Notes: a model not told the origin generated them from the sequence alone. DNA of 49,237 nt from an uncultured Clostridia bacterium (GCA_934454525.1 CAKSFM010000015.1:1-49237); one strand, 5' to 3'. Positions 19,797 to 27,417 are shown, numbered from the stretch's first letter. Translations and numbers: made by a program.

Positions 19797-21443
19797 ATGA
19801 CAAAAAGAATTATGCCTGTTTTATGTGCGCTGGCTGCCGCTTTTTATGCGGCAGCCGCAGCGGCGGAGGATTTGCAGCTTCCCGTGCCGCAAAAGGATAT
19901 TAAAACAGAAAGCTTTACATTTAAAATACAAGCCGATACCAAAGATGCCGGCGCTGCGGCGCTTCTGCGCATTTATGAGCAGTCGGCAGATGAAAGCGCT
20001 GAAAACCTTTTATGGGCAGACGAGGGGAAAATCGAAAACGACGGAAGCGTTTTATTTTCCGTTACTCTAAGCGATTATCAAGACGGGCATTACAAGGCAA
20101 TCGCCTCGGCAGACGGAATAGCGCAAAGCACACAGACGCCGTTTGAATTTTATAAATACGGCTCTGTAAAAAACGATATCGGCGAAGCAAAAGAGGGAAG
20201 CAGCACTCAAAAAATGCTTGCAGCGGTTGAAAAATACGGAAACTATCTGGGGCTTGACATGCAAACCTATAACGCACTCGGAGAAGAAAAGAGCGCCTTT
20301 TCCGCAAATGTTCTCAGCTGTGATTTCAAAACCCCCGAAGAATTTATATACAAGTTTAACCTTTCGGCGCTTCTGACGGGGTTTAAGGGAGCAGATTTAA
20401 ACACCGCTTCCGAAATTACGGACAATGCGCTAAAAATGGCGGATTTATATAATACGGATATTTACAAAGACTACAAGGGAAATGCAGCTATTGTTCAAAA
20501 ACTGAACAATTCGTTTATTTTAAATGCGTCAACGCTTTCGGCAGACAGATTTTTAACAGAGTTTAAACGCGAAGTAATACTCGGAACACTTGCCGAAAAT
20601 ACAGGTCTGTGGAGCAGCTATGAAACGGTTTTAAAAAAATATAAAGCAATAATAGACGAAGAAGAACCGCTTTTAATTGATACATACAATGCTTTATTAA
20701 ATCAGTCCTCCGTTATAGAAATTTTAAAGAGCAATCATTCGTCATACCAAACGCTTAAAGCGCTTTCAGATGAGTTTAACCGCCTTGCCGGAGAGCAAAA
20801 GGCTTTAGAGGACAAAAACAAAACACAGTCTCCGTCCGGCGGCGGTGGCGGCGGCAAAAGCAGTATTTCGACGGGCGGCGGTATTTCTGCCGGCACCTCT
20901 AAAGAATTATTTTCCGATATTTCTCAGGCGTTATGGGCAAAAGAAGCAATAGATTATCTTGCGCAGCGCAAAATAATTAACGGAAAAAGCGAAAATATTT
21001 TTGCGCCTAATGACTATCTCACCCGTGCGGAAGCCGTAAAATTACTTGTCACGGCATTTAACATTGAAATTCCTGCAGAGCTTTCACTTCCGTTTGATGA
21101 CGTAAACAATAGCGATTGGTTCTATCCTTATCTTTGCGCAGCATACAAAAGCGGCTTAATACAAGGCATTACGCAAAATACGTTTGCCCCGCAGCAAACC
21201 ATAACACGCCAGGACATTGCCGTTCTTATAAGCAGAATTATAAAATCCGATGAAGAAGGCGCAGACCTGACGTTTTCCGACAGCGGTGAAATATCGGATT
21301 ATGCAAAAAACAGCGTGTCGCTTCTTTATTCATTAGGAATAATAAACGGAACAGACCAAAACCGCTTTGCGCCGCATGAAAATACAACGCGTGCGCAAGC
21401 CGCAAAGATATGGTATAACGCAATTAAGACAGGGGTGAGGTAA
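19797..21443 (+). CDS. SLH-domain surface protein
   Basis: Exported protein, 548 residues, signal peptide rich in alanine (1-23). Residues 24-110 look like an Ig-like domain. A helical region (about 110-340) follows, then a glycine-rich linker (SGGGGGGGKSS). Three S-layer homology repeats fill the C-terminus: FSDISQALWAKEAIDYL (about 370-425), FDDVNNSDWFYPYL (432-482) and FSDSGEISDYAKNSVSLL (490-545). SLH repeats bind pyruvylated secondary cell wall polymer, so this protein is held on the wall. In a cluster whose other large proteins have no such anchor, it may tether them, but no cohesin/dockerin-like pair was recognised. A GTG-started gene follows 1 base after its stop. Confidence 0.9.
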   Translation: MTKRIMPVLCALAAAFYAAAAAAEDLQLPVPQKDIKTESFTFKIQADTKDAGAAALLRIYEQSADESAENLLWADEGKIENDGSVLFSVTLSDYQDGHYKAIASADGIAQSTQTPFEFYKYGSVKNDIGEAKEGSSTQKMLAAVEKYGNYLGLDMQTYNALGEEKSAFSANVLSCDFKTPEEFIYKFNLSALLTGFKGADLNTASEITDNALKMADLYNTDIYKDYKGNAAIVQKLNNSFILNASTLSADRFLTEFKREVILGTLAENTGLWSSYETVLKKYKAIIDEEEPLLIDTYNALLNQSSVIEILKSNHSSYQTLKALSDEFNRLAGEQKALEDKNKTQSPSGGGGGGKSSISTGGGISAGTSKELFSDISQALWAKEAIDYLAQRKIINGKSENIFAPNDYLTRAEAVKLLVTAFNIEIPAELSLPFDDVNNSDWFYPYLCAAYKSGLIQGITQNTFAPQQTITRQDIAVLISRIIKSDEEGADLTFSDSGEISDYAKNSVSLLYSLGIINGTDQNRFAPHENTTRAQAAKIWYNAIKTGVR

Positions 21444-21444
21444 C

Positions 21445-24039
21445 GTGAAAAGATTTTTATGCATTTTCATGTGCATTCTTTTGGGCGCTTGTGCAACGGC
21501 ATCTGCCGCAGCGCCGGGAGATCGTGCGCTTGAGCTTACAAAAACGCTTGCGCCTGTGCAGGATATAAACTTTTACACAAGCGAAGAAGTAACACGCGCA
21601 GTTTTTGCCGATTATATTGCCAGGCTTATGGGTGTATATTCAAATGAAGAAAACGCGAATATCGAATTTTTGGTTAAGGCAGGCATTATGGGAGCCGATA
21701 TATCCGGAGGTTTAAGAGAAAACGAGCCGTTAACCTATAATGATGCAATCGCTGCGCTTTTAAATGCGGCAGGTTACAAAGATATTGCCGGAATGAGCGG
21801 CGGTTATACGAATCTTGCAATAAAAAATAAGCTTGTATGCGGTAAAAGCGAAAACGACAGCCTTACATGGAACGAGCTTTCGGTTCTTATTTACAATATG
21901 CTTCATATGCCGGCATTGATTGTTAAATACGGCGAGAAAACAAGCTATGTACAGAGCAGGGATAAAACGGTAATGGAGGAAGTTTTTAATCTTGAAAAAA
22001 TAAGCGGAATTTTAAGCAGCGTCGGAAAAATAAATTTGTATTCCACTGCAAAAAATGCACAAAACACCGTGTCTATAGACGGTATTTTGTATGATAACAG
22101 CTATGAATATGCCGCAGAATATTTGGGTGAAAACGTCACGGCATTTGCTAAAAACGAAGGCGGCACAAAAAATGTTATTTTCATATATCCCGGCGGCGTA
22201 AACGATGTTACGGTTATAAATGCCGATAACGATGTTACTTTTTCATCAAATGCGTACATATGGCACGAAAGCGGTAAAAAGCAGCGTGCGCAGCTCTCTG
22301 CAACAGCGAAGTACATCTATAACGGGCATTTGCCGCAGCTAGCCTCGGATATGGTATTTGTGCCTGAAAACGGCGAGGTTGTTTTAATTGACAATAACGG
22401 CGACGGCAGCGCAGATGTTATAAAAATTTATAACTACACAAATTATTACATAACAGGTCTTGAAACCGATAACGAGGATGTAACGGTTTTTTGCAATTCA
22501 AAGCAGCCGTTTATCGTTTCGGAAAACGAGAAGCATAAGACGTTGCTTGTGAAAGCGGACGGAAAAAAGGGTAAAAAACGCGACTTGAAAGAAAAAGCCG
22601 TTGTTTCCGCATATGTTTACAAAGAGAACGGAAAGGCATATGCAGATGCGCTGTATTTTTCAAAAGGAAGCATTAACGGTTTTATATCGCAGTACAGTAA
22701 AAGCGATAATGAAATTTATATCGATGATGTAGCTTACATTTACGATAAACAGCTTCAGGAGTCTGTTGATAAGATAGCGCTTGCATCATACAGAAGCTTT
22801 ATACTTGACTATAAAGGAAAGATTGCATATATAGAAAGCGAAACCGACGCCGATATAAATAAAGGTGTAGGTTATGTAATCAAAACGGGCGATAAAAAGG
22901 GGCTTAAAGGCGGACTTGAAATAAAGCTTTATGATATTATCAGCGGGGAACGCGTAATAACGGCGTATAATAAAGTGTACGTTGACGGTCAGCTGATAAA
23001 AGGCACGGATAATGTTAAAAATGCAATTAACGCCGCGCTTGCAAACCTTTCGGCGCTTAGCGTAAAGGTAGCGCCGATGGCGGCTTATACGCTTTATGAC
23101 GACGGGATTTTGCGCTCAATAGACTTTCCTGCGAAAAAGTCGTTTGCCGATGTTTCCGAGCTTCCGGCGCTTGACCATATGATTTATGTCGGCGGAGGAA
23201 ATGGTGCGGAACTTCGTTACCGTGCGCGTGCCAATGTTTTCGGCGCAAATCTGCTTTGCAACGAAAAAGTAAGGGTATTGGTTTTGCCTGAAAACATCGA
23301 AAATTCGGAGGATTTCAGGGTAGTAACTACTCTCTCCGATGTTTTCCGCGATGACGGATCGTATGCGGTGCAGGCCTTTTCGTATAATAACGACGGCATT
23401 GGTGTTGACTATATTCTTTACACGCCCAAAAAGACCTTTTTGGAAACAACCACACCTATCAGCGTTGTAAAACGTTTGCTTTATCAAAAAAACAATAACG
23501 GAGAATTTGTACCCGCATTAGAGCTCGTCGGTGCAGAAACCGGCGGAATATATCCATGCTATGATGAGGCTGTCTTGGAAGATGCAACCTCGTTTACGGA
23601 CAATTCTGAAAAATGCAAGGTTGAAAAAGGCGATATTGTAAAGGTAGGTCTTGACGTAGACGGAAGAATAGTAACCATACGCATGATTTACGATGTGTCC
23701 GATGCTGTAAACGGTTTTAAGCCGGCTGATACGGAATTCGGCGTCGGGAGATATTTTTCGGGCTATCATATTGTTAAGGCAGCATGCTACGACAAAGGAA
23801 ACGACATGCTCCTTGTAACAAACAAAGATCCGGCGCAGCCGATGTCAACTTTTGCAAACACCGATTTTGAAGCATACAGAACATCACTTTTCAAAATAGT
23901 AAAAGTATTTTCAAACGGTGATGTCAAGAGCATAAATTCTTCTGAAATTTTAGCATATAAGAGAAATAACGGATTGTATTCAAACGTTGTTGTCGGGCTG
24001 AGAAATGGTATTCCTTCAATGTTGGTTGTATATGAATAA
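21445..24039 (+). CDS. Secreted protein with degenerate SLH-like N-terminus
   Basis: Exported protein, 864 residues. The start is GTG at 21445, chosen because GGGGTGAGG lies 4 bases upstream and the signal peptide (MKRFLCIFMCILLGACATASA) begins there; the ACAT stretch is only a weak lipobox. Residues about 45-150 look like two divergent SLH repeats (VTRAVFADYIARLMG; LTYNDAIAALLNAAGY; LTWNELSVLIYNML). The remaining 700 residues are beta-rich with repeated YIDDVAYIYD-like strands and no recognised catalytic motif. The 1-base spacing to the SLH gene implies coupled expression, and similar SLH pairs are common in Clostridia. Probable cell-wall-associated structural protein; no function can be assigned. 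Confidence 0.8.
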   Translation: MKRFLCIFMCILLGACATASAAAPGDRALELTKTLAPVQDINFYTSEEVTRAVFADYIARLMGVYSNEENANIEFLVKAGIMGADISGGLRENEPLTYNDAIAALLNAAGYKDIAGMSGGYTNLAIKNKLVCGKSENDSLTWNELSVLIYNMLHMPALIVKYGEKTSYVQSRDKTVMEEVFNLEKISGILSSVGKINLYSTAKNAQNTVSIDGILYDNSYEYAAEYLGENVTAFAKNEGGTKNVIFIYPGGVNDVTVINADNDVTFSSNAYIWHESGKKQRAQLSATAKYIYNGHLPQLASDMVFVPENGEVVLIDNNGDGSADVIKIYNYTNYYITGLETDNEDVTVFCNSKQPFIVSENEKHKTLLVKADGKKGKKRDLKEKAVVSAYVYKENGKAYADALYFSKGSINGFISQYSKSDNEIYIDDVAYIYDKQLQESVDKIALASYRSFILDYKGKIAYIESETDADINKGVGYVIKTGDKKGLKGGLEIKLYDIISGERVITAYNKVYVDGQLIKGTDNVKNAINAALANLSALSVKVAPMAAYTLYDDGILRSIDFPAKKSFADVSELPALDHMIYVGGGNGAELRYRARANVFGANLLCNEKVRVLVLPENIENSEDFRVVTTLSDVFRDDGSYAVQAFSYNNDGIGVDYILYTPKKTFLETTTPISVVKRLLYQKNNNGEFVPALELVGAETGGIYPCYDEAVLEDATSFTDNSEKCKVEKGDIVKVGLDVDGRIVTIRMIYDVSDAVNGFKPADTEFGVGRYFSGYHIVKAACYDKGNDMLLVTNKDPAQPMSTFANTDFEAYRTSLFKIVKVFSNGDVKSINSSEILAYKRNNGLYSNVVVGLRNGIPSMLVVYE

Positions 24040-24080
24040 TATTTATTTTAAATAAAAAAGACTGACTGTTAAAAGTCAAA

Positions 24081-24533
24081 ATGAAGAAATTCTATGTAAG
24101 ATTATCGGATGAGGACAGAAATAAGAGGTGCAAAGCGGATGAAAGTGAGAGTATCCAAAATCAGAAGTCAATGCTCATTAACTATTGCATTGAGCAAAGC
24201 CACAAAATCTATTGTGACGAAGATTACAGCGGCGCTGACCGAAACCGACCCGAATTTAACAACATGCTGGAGGATTGTGAACAGGGAAAAATCGATATAG
24301 TTCTTTGCAAAACACAATCAAGATTTTCAAGGGATATGGAAATTATCGAAAAATACATACACGGGAAGTTTTTGGAATGGAACATCCGATTTGTAAGTAT
24401 TGTTGACCATGCAGACACAAATATTGCGGGAAATAAAAAAGCAAGACAGATAAACGGGCTTGTAAACGAATGGTATCTTGAGGAATTATCGGACAATATT
24501 AAAAGAACACTTCATCATAAAAAAATTTTGTAG
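24081..24533 (+). pseudogene. Serine recombinase, truncated N-terminal domain
   Basis: The 150 residues match the catalytic domain of large serine recombinases found on clostridial transposons: FYVRLSDEDRNKR with the likely nucleophile Ser9, SIQNQKSMLINYC, YCDEDYSGADRNRPEFN, CKTQSRFSRDMEIIEKYI, and the end EWYLEELSDNIK. Intact members run to about 500 residues, so the recombinase and zinc-ribbon domains are missing. The frame ends after KRTLHHKKIL, next to an 11-base tandem repeat. No ribosome site precedes the ATG, and the gene abuts the last glycan-locus gene by 41 bases. Almost certainly inactive. Confidence 0.8.
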
Positions 24534-24553
24534 TACGCTTTTAGTACGCTTTT
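24532..24553. repeat. 11-base tandem duplication at the recombinase truncation
   Basis: AGTACGCTTTT occurs twice without spacer (24532-24542, 24543-24553), overlapping the stop of the truncated recombinase. It may mark a rearrangement junction. Confidence 0.7.
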
Positions 24554-24564
24554 GACTTTTCAAG

Positions 24565-24599
24565 CCTCGAAAATCCCGTAGTTATGGGGATTTTCGGGG
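24565..24599 (+). terminator. Hairpin, possible terminator
   Basis: A stem of about 13 bp (CCTCGAAAATCCC against GGGATTTTCGGGG, one T-G pair) is followed by TTTCGTCTGTT, a weak U-tract. It lies downstream of the truncated recombinase. Confidence 0.5.
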
Positions 24600-24737
24600 T
24601 TTCGTCTGTTAAGGGGCAAACCCATTTTGTAAAAAAATCTTGCCCCTACTTTGAGTACTTACAAAATTTTTAATTACAATAAAACTTTAATTTTATTGTC
24701 AAAAATGCCGTATCTATGAGGTTTATCAGCTATGTTA

Positions 24738-24778
24738 TAAAAAAATTAGACCTTAAAAGTTTACGCTTCTAAGGTCTA
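24738..24778 (-). terminator. Terminator overlapping the end of the WYL-type regulator frame
   Basis: On the minus strand TAGACCTTAGAAG pairs with CTTTTAAGGTCTA (24778-24747), followed by ATTTTTTT. The TAA stop of the regulator frame (24755-24753) lies inside the 3' arm. Confidence 0.75.
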
Positions 24779-25142
24779 TTTGAGGTATTAAATTTTTTAA
24801 AAATCGTTTTGCCCGGTGACAATCGTCATTATTCCCACTCGACTTAGGGAAAGTTAACTTCGATTCATTGTATTCATCTTCGGCAAGCTCCTGTTCCGCT
24901 TCTTCTATTGTATAATCATTTTCTATTATTAAACTTGCTTTGTTTATTTCCTCAATATCACGATAAACGGAGCGGCGTTCGGCAGTTATGCCGCATTCTT
25001 CCAGATAATCAACTATTTCATAAGCTGTAACAACATTTTCTTTATCGGAATATTTAAGTAAATACTGCATAACAAGATACGGCTTCATTTTTTGATTGTT
25101 TTGTTTTCCGTGTTTTGCTTCTTTGTTTGTTTTATTGCTCAT
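24753..25142 (-). pseudogene. WYL-type transcriptional regulator, truncated
   Basis: The first 105 of 129 residues match the N-terminus of WYL-domain regulators carried by clostridial mobile elements: SNKTNKEAKHGKQNNQK, then MKPYLVMQYLLKYSDKENV and a helix-turn-helix followed by AERRSVYRDIEEINKASLI. After DEYNESKL the sequence loses resemblance and ends in an unrelated tail (CHRAKRFLKNLIPQIDL), so the ligand-binding WYL domain is gone. Start at 25142 is supported by GGAGG nine bases before it; the longer frame to 25172 is not. It could still bind DNA, and it diverges from the candidate RNA promoter. More likely a decayed element gene. Confidence 0.7.
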
Positions 25143-25162
25143 AACCAAAACCTCCAAAAAAT

Positions 25163-25191
25163 AGTATACCATAATTATGGAAAAATTGAAA
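25163..25191 (-). promoter_or_regulatory. Probable promoter of the truncated regulator
   Basis: Minus-strand TTTCAA (25191-25186), 17 bases, TATACT (25168-25163). It lies back to back with the plus-strand promoter at 25198-25226. Confidence 0.45.
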
Positions 25192-25197
25192 GAAATA

Positions 25198-25226
25198 TTG
25201 ATTTTTATTAGAAGCAGTGTTATAAT
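25198..25226 (+). promoter_or_regulatory. Extended -10 promoter for the candidate RNA
   Basis: TTGATT (25198-25203), 17 bases, then TGT-TATAAT (25218-25226), an extended -10 element with a perfect hexamer. Transcription should begin near 25232, at the left arm of the structured region. Confidence 0.7.
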
Positions 25227-25231
25227 AATGC

Positions 25232-25456
25232 TACCACATACTATAATTTTAATATTTTAATTATGGATATTTCTATAAATATCTTTATTTTGCTATCTTC
25301 TTTTGATTTTTGCAAAGCAAATTGTGTTTGTTAAAAACGCAGGCTTTAATATGGTATTTGCTTTGTAAATTCATATTAAGATTATAGTGTGTGGTAACCT
25401 TTAATCAAAGCCGCGTTTTTGTGCGTGGCAATGGTTTTGGTTGCCACGCATTTTTT
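25232..25456 (+). ncRNA. Candidate structured non-coding RNA (possibly raiA-like)
   Basis: No gene fits this stretch, but it is bounded by a strong promoter and a terminator and is rich in pairing. An outer helix joins about 25231-25256 to 25374-25399 (ACCACAUACUAUAAU with AUUAUAGUGUGUGGU, G-U pairs tolerated). An inner hairpin joins 25310-25322 to 25356-25368. Its loop holds AAAAACGC-A-GGCUUU (25333-25347), complementary to AAAGCCGCGUUUUU (25407-25420), giving a pseudoknot. Then comes the terminator. Length about 225 bases and location among transposon remnants recall the raiA RNA class of integrative elements and Clostridia, but I cannot confirm this by covariance. A transcription-attenuating leader is the alternative. 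Confidence 0.55.
25423..25456 (+). terminator. Terminator of the candidate RNA
   Basis: A perfect 9-bp stem, GCGTGGCAA (25423-25431) and TTGCCACGC (25441-25449), is followed by A and six T (25451-25456). Confidence 0.85.
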
Positions 25457-25537
25457 ATTGCGTGAGAATTTAGAAAGGAGCTTTGAATAAATATCAATTT
25501 ACGAAAGGAGAAATTTTTCAAGAAAGCAGTTTAATTT

Positions 25538-25696
25538 ATCGAAAGCGATAAAGAATTGATTGACAAGACTAAAGCCTATGGTGTTATTAAAACCGTTGCG
25601 GAAAAAGTCGGTCGCAGTACAAGCACAGTTTCACGTTATGTCAGAGAGTATGAGGCGGCTGTCGGAGCGGCTGGCTACATTTTAAATCAAAGATGA
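25538..25696 (+). pseudogene. Small helix-turn-helix protein remnant
   Basis: A frame of 52 codons reads IESDKELIDKTKAYGVIK, then VAEKVGRSTSTVSRYVREYE and ends AAVGAAGYILNQR. The middle is a plausible helix-turn-helix. A TAA lies two codons upstream of its first codon and no ATG precedes it, while GAAAGGAG further up (25503-25510) looks like an orphaned ribosome site. It is probably a gene that lost its start by mutation. Family not identified. Confidence 0.4.
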
Positions 25697-25710
25697 GGCG
25701 AGGGTGTTAT

Positions 25711-25968
25711 ATGAAATTTTGTTCAAAATGCGGTAATGAATTATCCGACAATGCGTTGTATTGCAGTAAATGCGGTTGCACTGTTGAAAACAACGATAAA
25801 ACAACCCAAGTTAAAGATAACAGTAAAGTTCAAACTGCATTCATATTAAATATAATTGCTTTAATAATTTCGGTGTTAGCTACATTTACATTGTTATCGC
25901 TTAATTTATCAGTAAAGTATTATTATGATATTTCTTTAGTACCATTTAAGTATACCCTAACGCAATAA
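25711..25968 (+). CDS. Zinc-ribbon membrane protein, small
   Basis: 85 residues. The N-terminus is a zinc ribbon with two C-x-x-C pairs (FCSKCGNEL, YCSKCGC), followed by a polar linker and one hydrophobic segment (FILNIIALIISVLATFTLLSL, about residues 50-70). Such zinc-ribbon plus membrane-helix proteins are common in Clostridia and usually longer. The start at 25711 is chosen because the ribbon begins there; the ATG at 25693 overlaps the stop of the preceding remnant. It may be a truncated copy. No function known. Confidence 0.6.
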   Translation: MKFCSKCGNELSDNALYCSKCGCTVENNDKTTQVKDNSKVQTAFILNIIALIISVLATFTLLSLNLSVKYYYDISLVPFKYTLTQ

Positions 25969-26010
25969 AAAATCAGCGGCATTTTATATGTCATAAAAGT
26001 TATTTGGTTA

Positions 26011-26084
26011 ATTTTGAAATATTTCAAAATATTTATACACCCTATTGACATACTTTTGCTTTTATGCTATAGCCATGTTATAAT
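26011..26084 (+). promoter_or_regulatory. Palindrome and overlapping promoters with no clear gene behind
   Basis: A perfect 20-base palindrome, ATTTTGAAAT-ATTTCAAAAT (26011-26030), lies just before TTGACA (26045-26050), 17 bases, TATAGC (26068-26073). A second set is TTGCTT (26056-26061), 17 bases, TATAAT (26079-26084). Downstream to 26208 there is only a lysine-rich frame ending at 26202, with no ribosome site, and repeats of GGTACAA. The 25969-26208 stretch has no gene I can support. Confidence 0.45.
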
Positions 26085-26208
26085 AACGAAAAATGGTACA
26101 ATTTTTAAAAGGTACAAGAATGACAGTATTTTAGATTTAAAAAGTTATTCAAAATTGGAACGGTACAAGAAAAAGTACAATAAAAGGGCAAAAACCGCAT
26201 GAAACACG

Positions 26209-26242
26209 AAAAAAGAGATAGAGCAAATTTTTGCTCTATCTC
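26209..26242 (-). terminator. Terminator of the perR-rubrerythrin-rubredoxin operon
   Basis: A 12-bp stem, GAGATAGAGCAA (26215-26226) and TTGCTCTATCTC (26231-26242). On the minus strand it is followed by six T. It lies 8 bases after the rubredoxin stop. Confidence 0.85.
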
Positions 26243-26249
26243 CTGAAAT

Positions 26250-26405
26250 TTATTCTTCCTCAAACATGTCTTTTCCCAAACCGCAGGTGGGACAAACCCA
26301 ATCTTCGGGCACATCTTCCCAAGCTGTGCCGGGAGCTATGCCGCTGTCCGGGTCTCCGATTTCCGGGTCATAAACATATCCGCAGGGACATACATATTTT
26401 TTCAT
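26250..26405 (-). CDS. Rubredoxin with shortened first metal knuckle
   Basis: A 51-residue electron carrier with one iron bound by four cysteines, cytoplasmic. The sequence runs MKKYVCPCGYVYDPE, then GIAPGTAWEDVPEDWVCP and TCGLGKDMFEEE. The second knuckle is the standard C-P-x-C-G. The first reads C-P-C-G, one residue shorter than the usual C-x-x-C-G. All other family positions (Tyr4, Tyr11, Trp37) are present. The ribosome site AGGAGG lies before the ATG at 26405. It follows reverse rubrerythrin by 14 bases and ends the operon, so it probably feeds electrons to that peroxidase. Confidence 0.88.
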   Translation of the reverse strand: MKKYVCPCGYVYDPEIGDPDSGIAPGTAWEDVPEDWVCPTCGLGKDMFEEE

Positions 26406-26419
26406 ATAGCTTTTCCTCC

Positions 26420-26971
26420 TTAGCCGAAGTATCTTTTCAGCATACCCTCAAAGCCTTTTCCGTGTCTTGCCTCGTCCTTTGCCATTTCATGGACGGTGTC
26501 ATGAATAGCATCATAGCCGAGTTCTTTGGCGCGCTTTGCAAGTTCGAGCTTGCCGGCGGTTGCTCCGCTCTCTGCTTCGCTTCTGAGCCGGAGATTCTTT
26601 TTCGTGGAATCAGTTACAACTTCGCCGAGAAGTTCAGCGAATTTTGCTGCATGTTCTGCCTCTTCATATGCGGCTCTCATATAGAATTCTCCTATTTCGG
26701 GATATCCCTCGCGGATAGCGGCGCGGCTCATTGCAATATACATGCCGACTTCCGTGCATTCACCTTCAAAATTAGCTTTAAGTCCCTCATAAACATCGGC
26801 TTCAACCTTATCCTTTGCTCCGACGCCGATAACATGTTCGCATGCAAAGCCAAGGCTGCCCTCTTTCATTTCAGTGAATTTTGAACCGGGTACTCCGCAC
26901 TGGGGACATTTTTCGGGAGGAGTATCTCCCTCGTGAACATAGCCGCAAACCGGACATACAAATTTTTTCAT
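26420..26971 (-). CDS. rbr: Reverse rubrerythrin (N-terminal rubredoxin domain, C-terminal diiron domain)
   Basis: Oxygen and peroxide detoxifying protein of anaerobes, 183 residues, cytoplasmic. The rubredoxin-like domain comes first (FVCPVCGYVHEG; KCPQCGVPG), the reverse of classical rubrerythrin. The ferritin-like domain follows with iron ligands in CTEVGMYIAMSR, YEEAEHAAKF and KDEARHGKGF (two E-x-x-H motifs). The start is ATG 26971 with AAAGGATG upstream; the frame is open further but has no support. It sits between perR and rubredoxin, 26 bases after perR, a clear peroxide-response operon in which NADH-derived electrons pass via rubredoxin to reduce peroxide. Confidence 0.93.
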   Translation of the reverse strand: MKKFVCPVCGYVHEGDTPPEKCPQCGVPGSKFTEMKEGSLGFACEHVIGVGAKDKVEADVYEGLKANFEGECTEVGMYIAMSRAAIREGYPEIGEFYMRAAYEEAEHAAKFAELLGEVVTDSTKKNLRLRSEAESGATAGKLELAKRAKELGYDAIHDTVHEMAKDEARHGKGFEGMLKRYFG

Positions 26972-26997
26972 TACAATCATCCTTTCAAAAAAATATT

Positions 26998-27366
26998 TTA
27001 TTGGCTGTTTTTGCAGTTGACGCAAATTCCGCGAAACATCAGTTCAAATCCCGAAATCTCAAATCCGCACGCTGTTATTTCCGGCGCTTTCACACTGCCG
27101 CGCGGCAAATCATAGATTCTGCCGCATTTGCTGCAATGAAAATGATAATGTTCGGAAATATCCCCGTCGAAATGACTTATTCCGTCTGCCGGAAGCTCCA
27201 GTATTTCACCGTTTTGGGCAAGCGTACGTAAATTTCTGTAAACTGTGCCGAGAGAAATATTCGGATACTTTTTCTTCAGATTTGTATAAAGCCATTCAGC
27301 ATCGGGGTGGGAGGTGGTAGATTTTAGCAATTCAACCAATGCCTCACGCTGTCTGCTGTAACGCAT
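26998..27366 (-). CDS. perR: Fur-family peroxide regulator (PerR-like)
   Basis: Metal-dependent repressor, 122 residues. A winged helix (1-75) includes SLGTVYRNLRTLAQNG. The dimer/metal part has HFDGD, SEHYHFHCSKCGRIYDL and a second zinc pair C-x-x-C near the end (CVNC). The Asp in RIYDL occupies the position that is Asp in PerR and Glu in Fur, favouring PerR, where metal-catalysed histidine oxidation senses peroxide. Start 27366 is supported by TTGGAG upstream. The gene leads an operon with reverse rubrerythrin and rubredoxin. A PerR-box-like site lies between its promoter and start, so it probably represses itself. Confidence 0.88.
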   Translation of the reverse strand: MRYSRQREALVELLKSTTSHPDAEWLYTNLKKKYPNISLGTVYRNLRTLAQNGEILELPADGISHFDGDISEHYHFHCSKCGRIYDLPRGSVKAPEITACGFEISGFELMFRGICVNCKNSQ

Positions 27367-27389
27367 AATAAAACTCCAATCTTCAATAA

Positions 27390-27404
27390 TAATAATCATT
27401 ACTG
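27390..27404 (-). promoter_or_regulatory. PerR-box-like operator
   Basis: TAATAATCATTACTG matches 10 of 14 fixed positions of the PerR consensus TTATAAT-N-ATTATAA, in the leader just downstream of the start of transcription of perR. Identity inferred. Confidence 0.45.
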
Positions 27405-27417
27405 TTATTATATTTTG

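Noticed and set aside
25263..25334. 23-codon frame MDISINIFILL... ending in CVC, possible leader peptide
   Set aside because: No ribosome site precedes it and it lies inside the predicted RNA helices; RNA structure is the better explanation.
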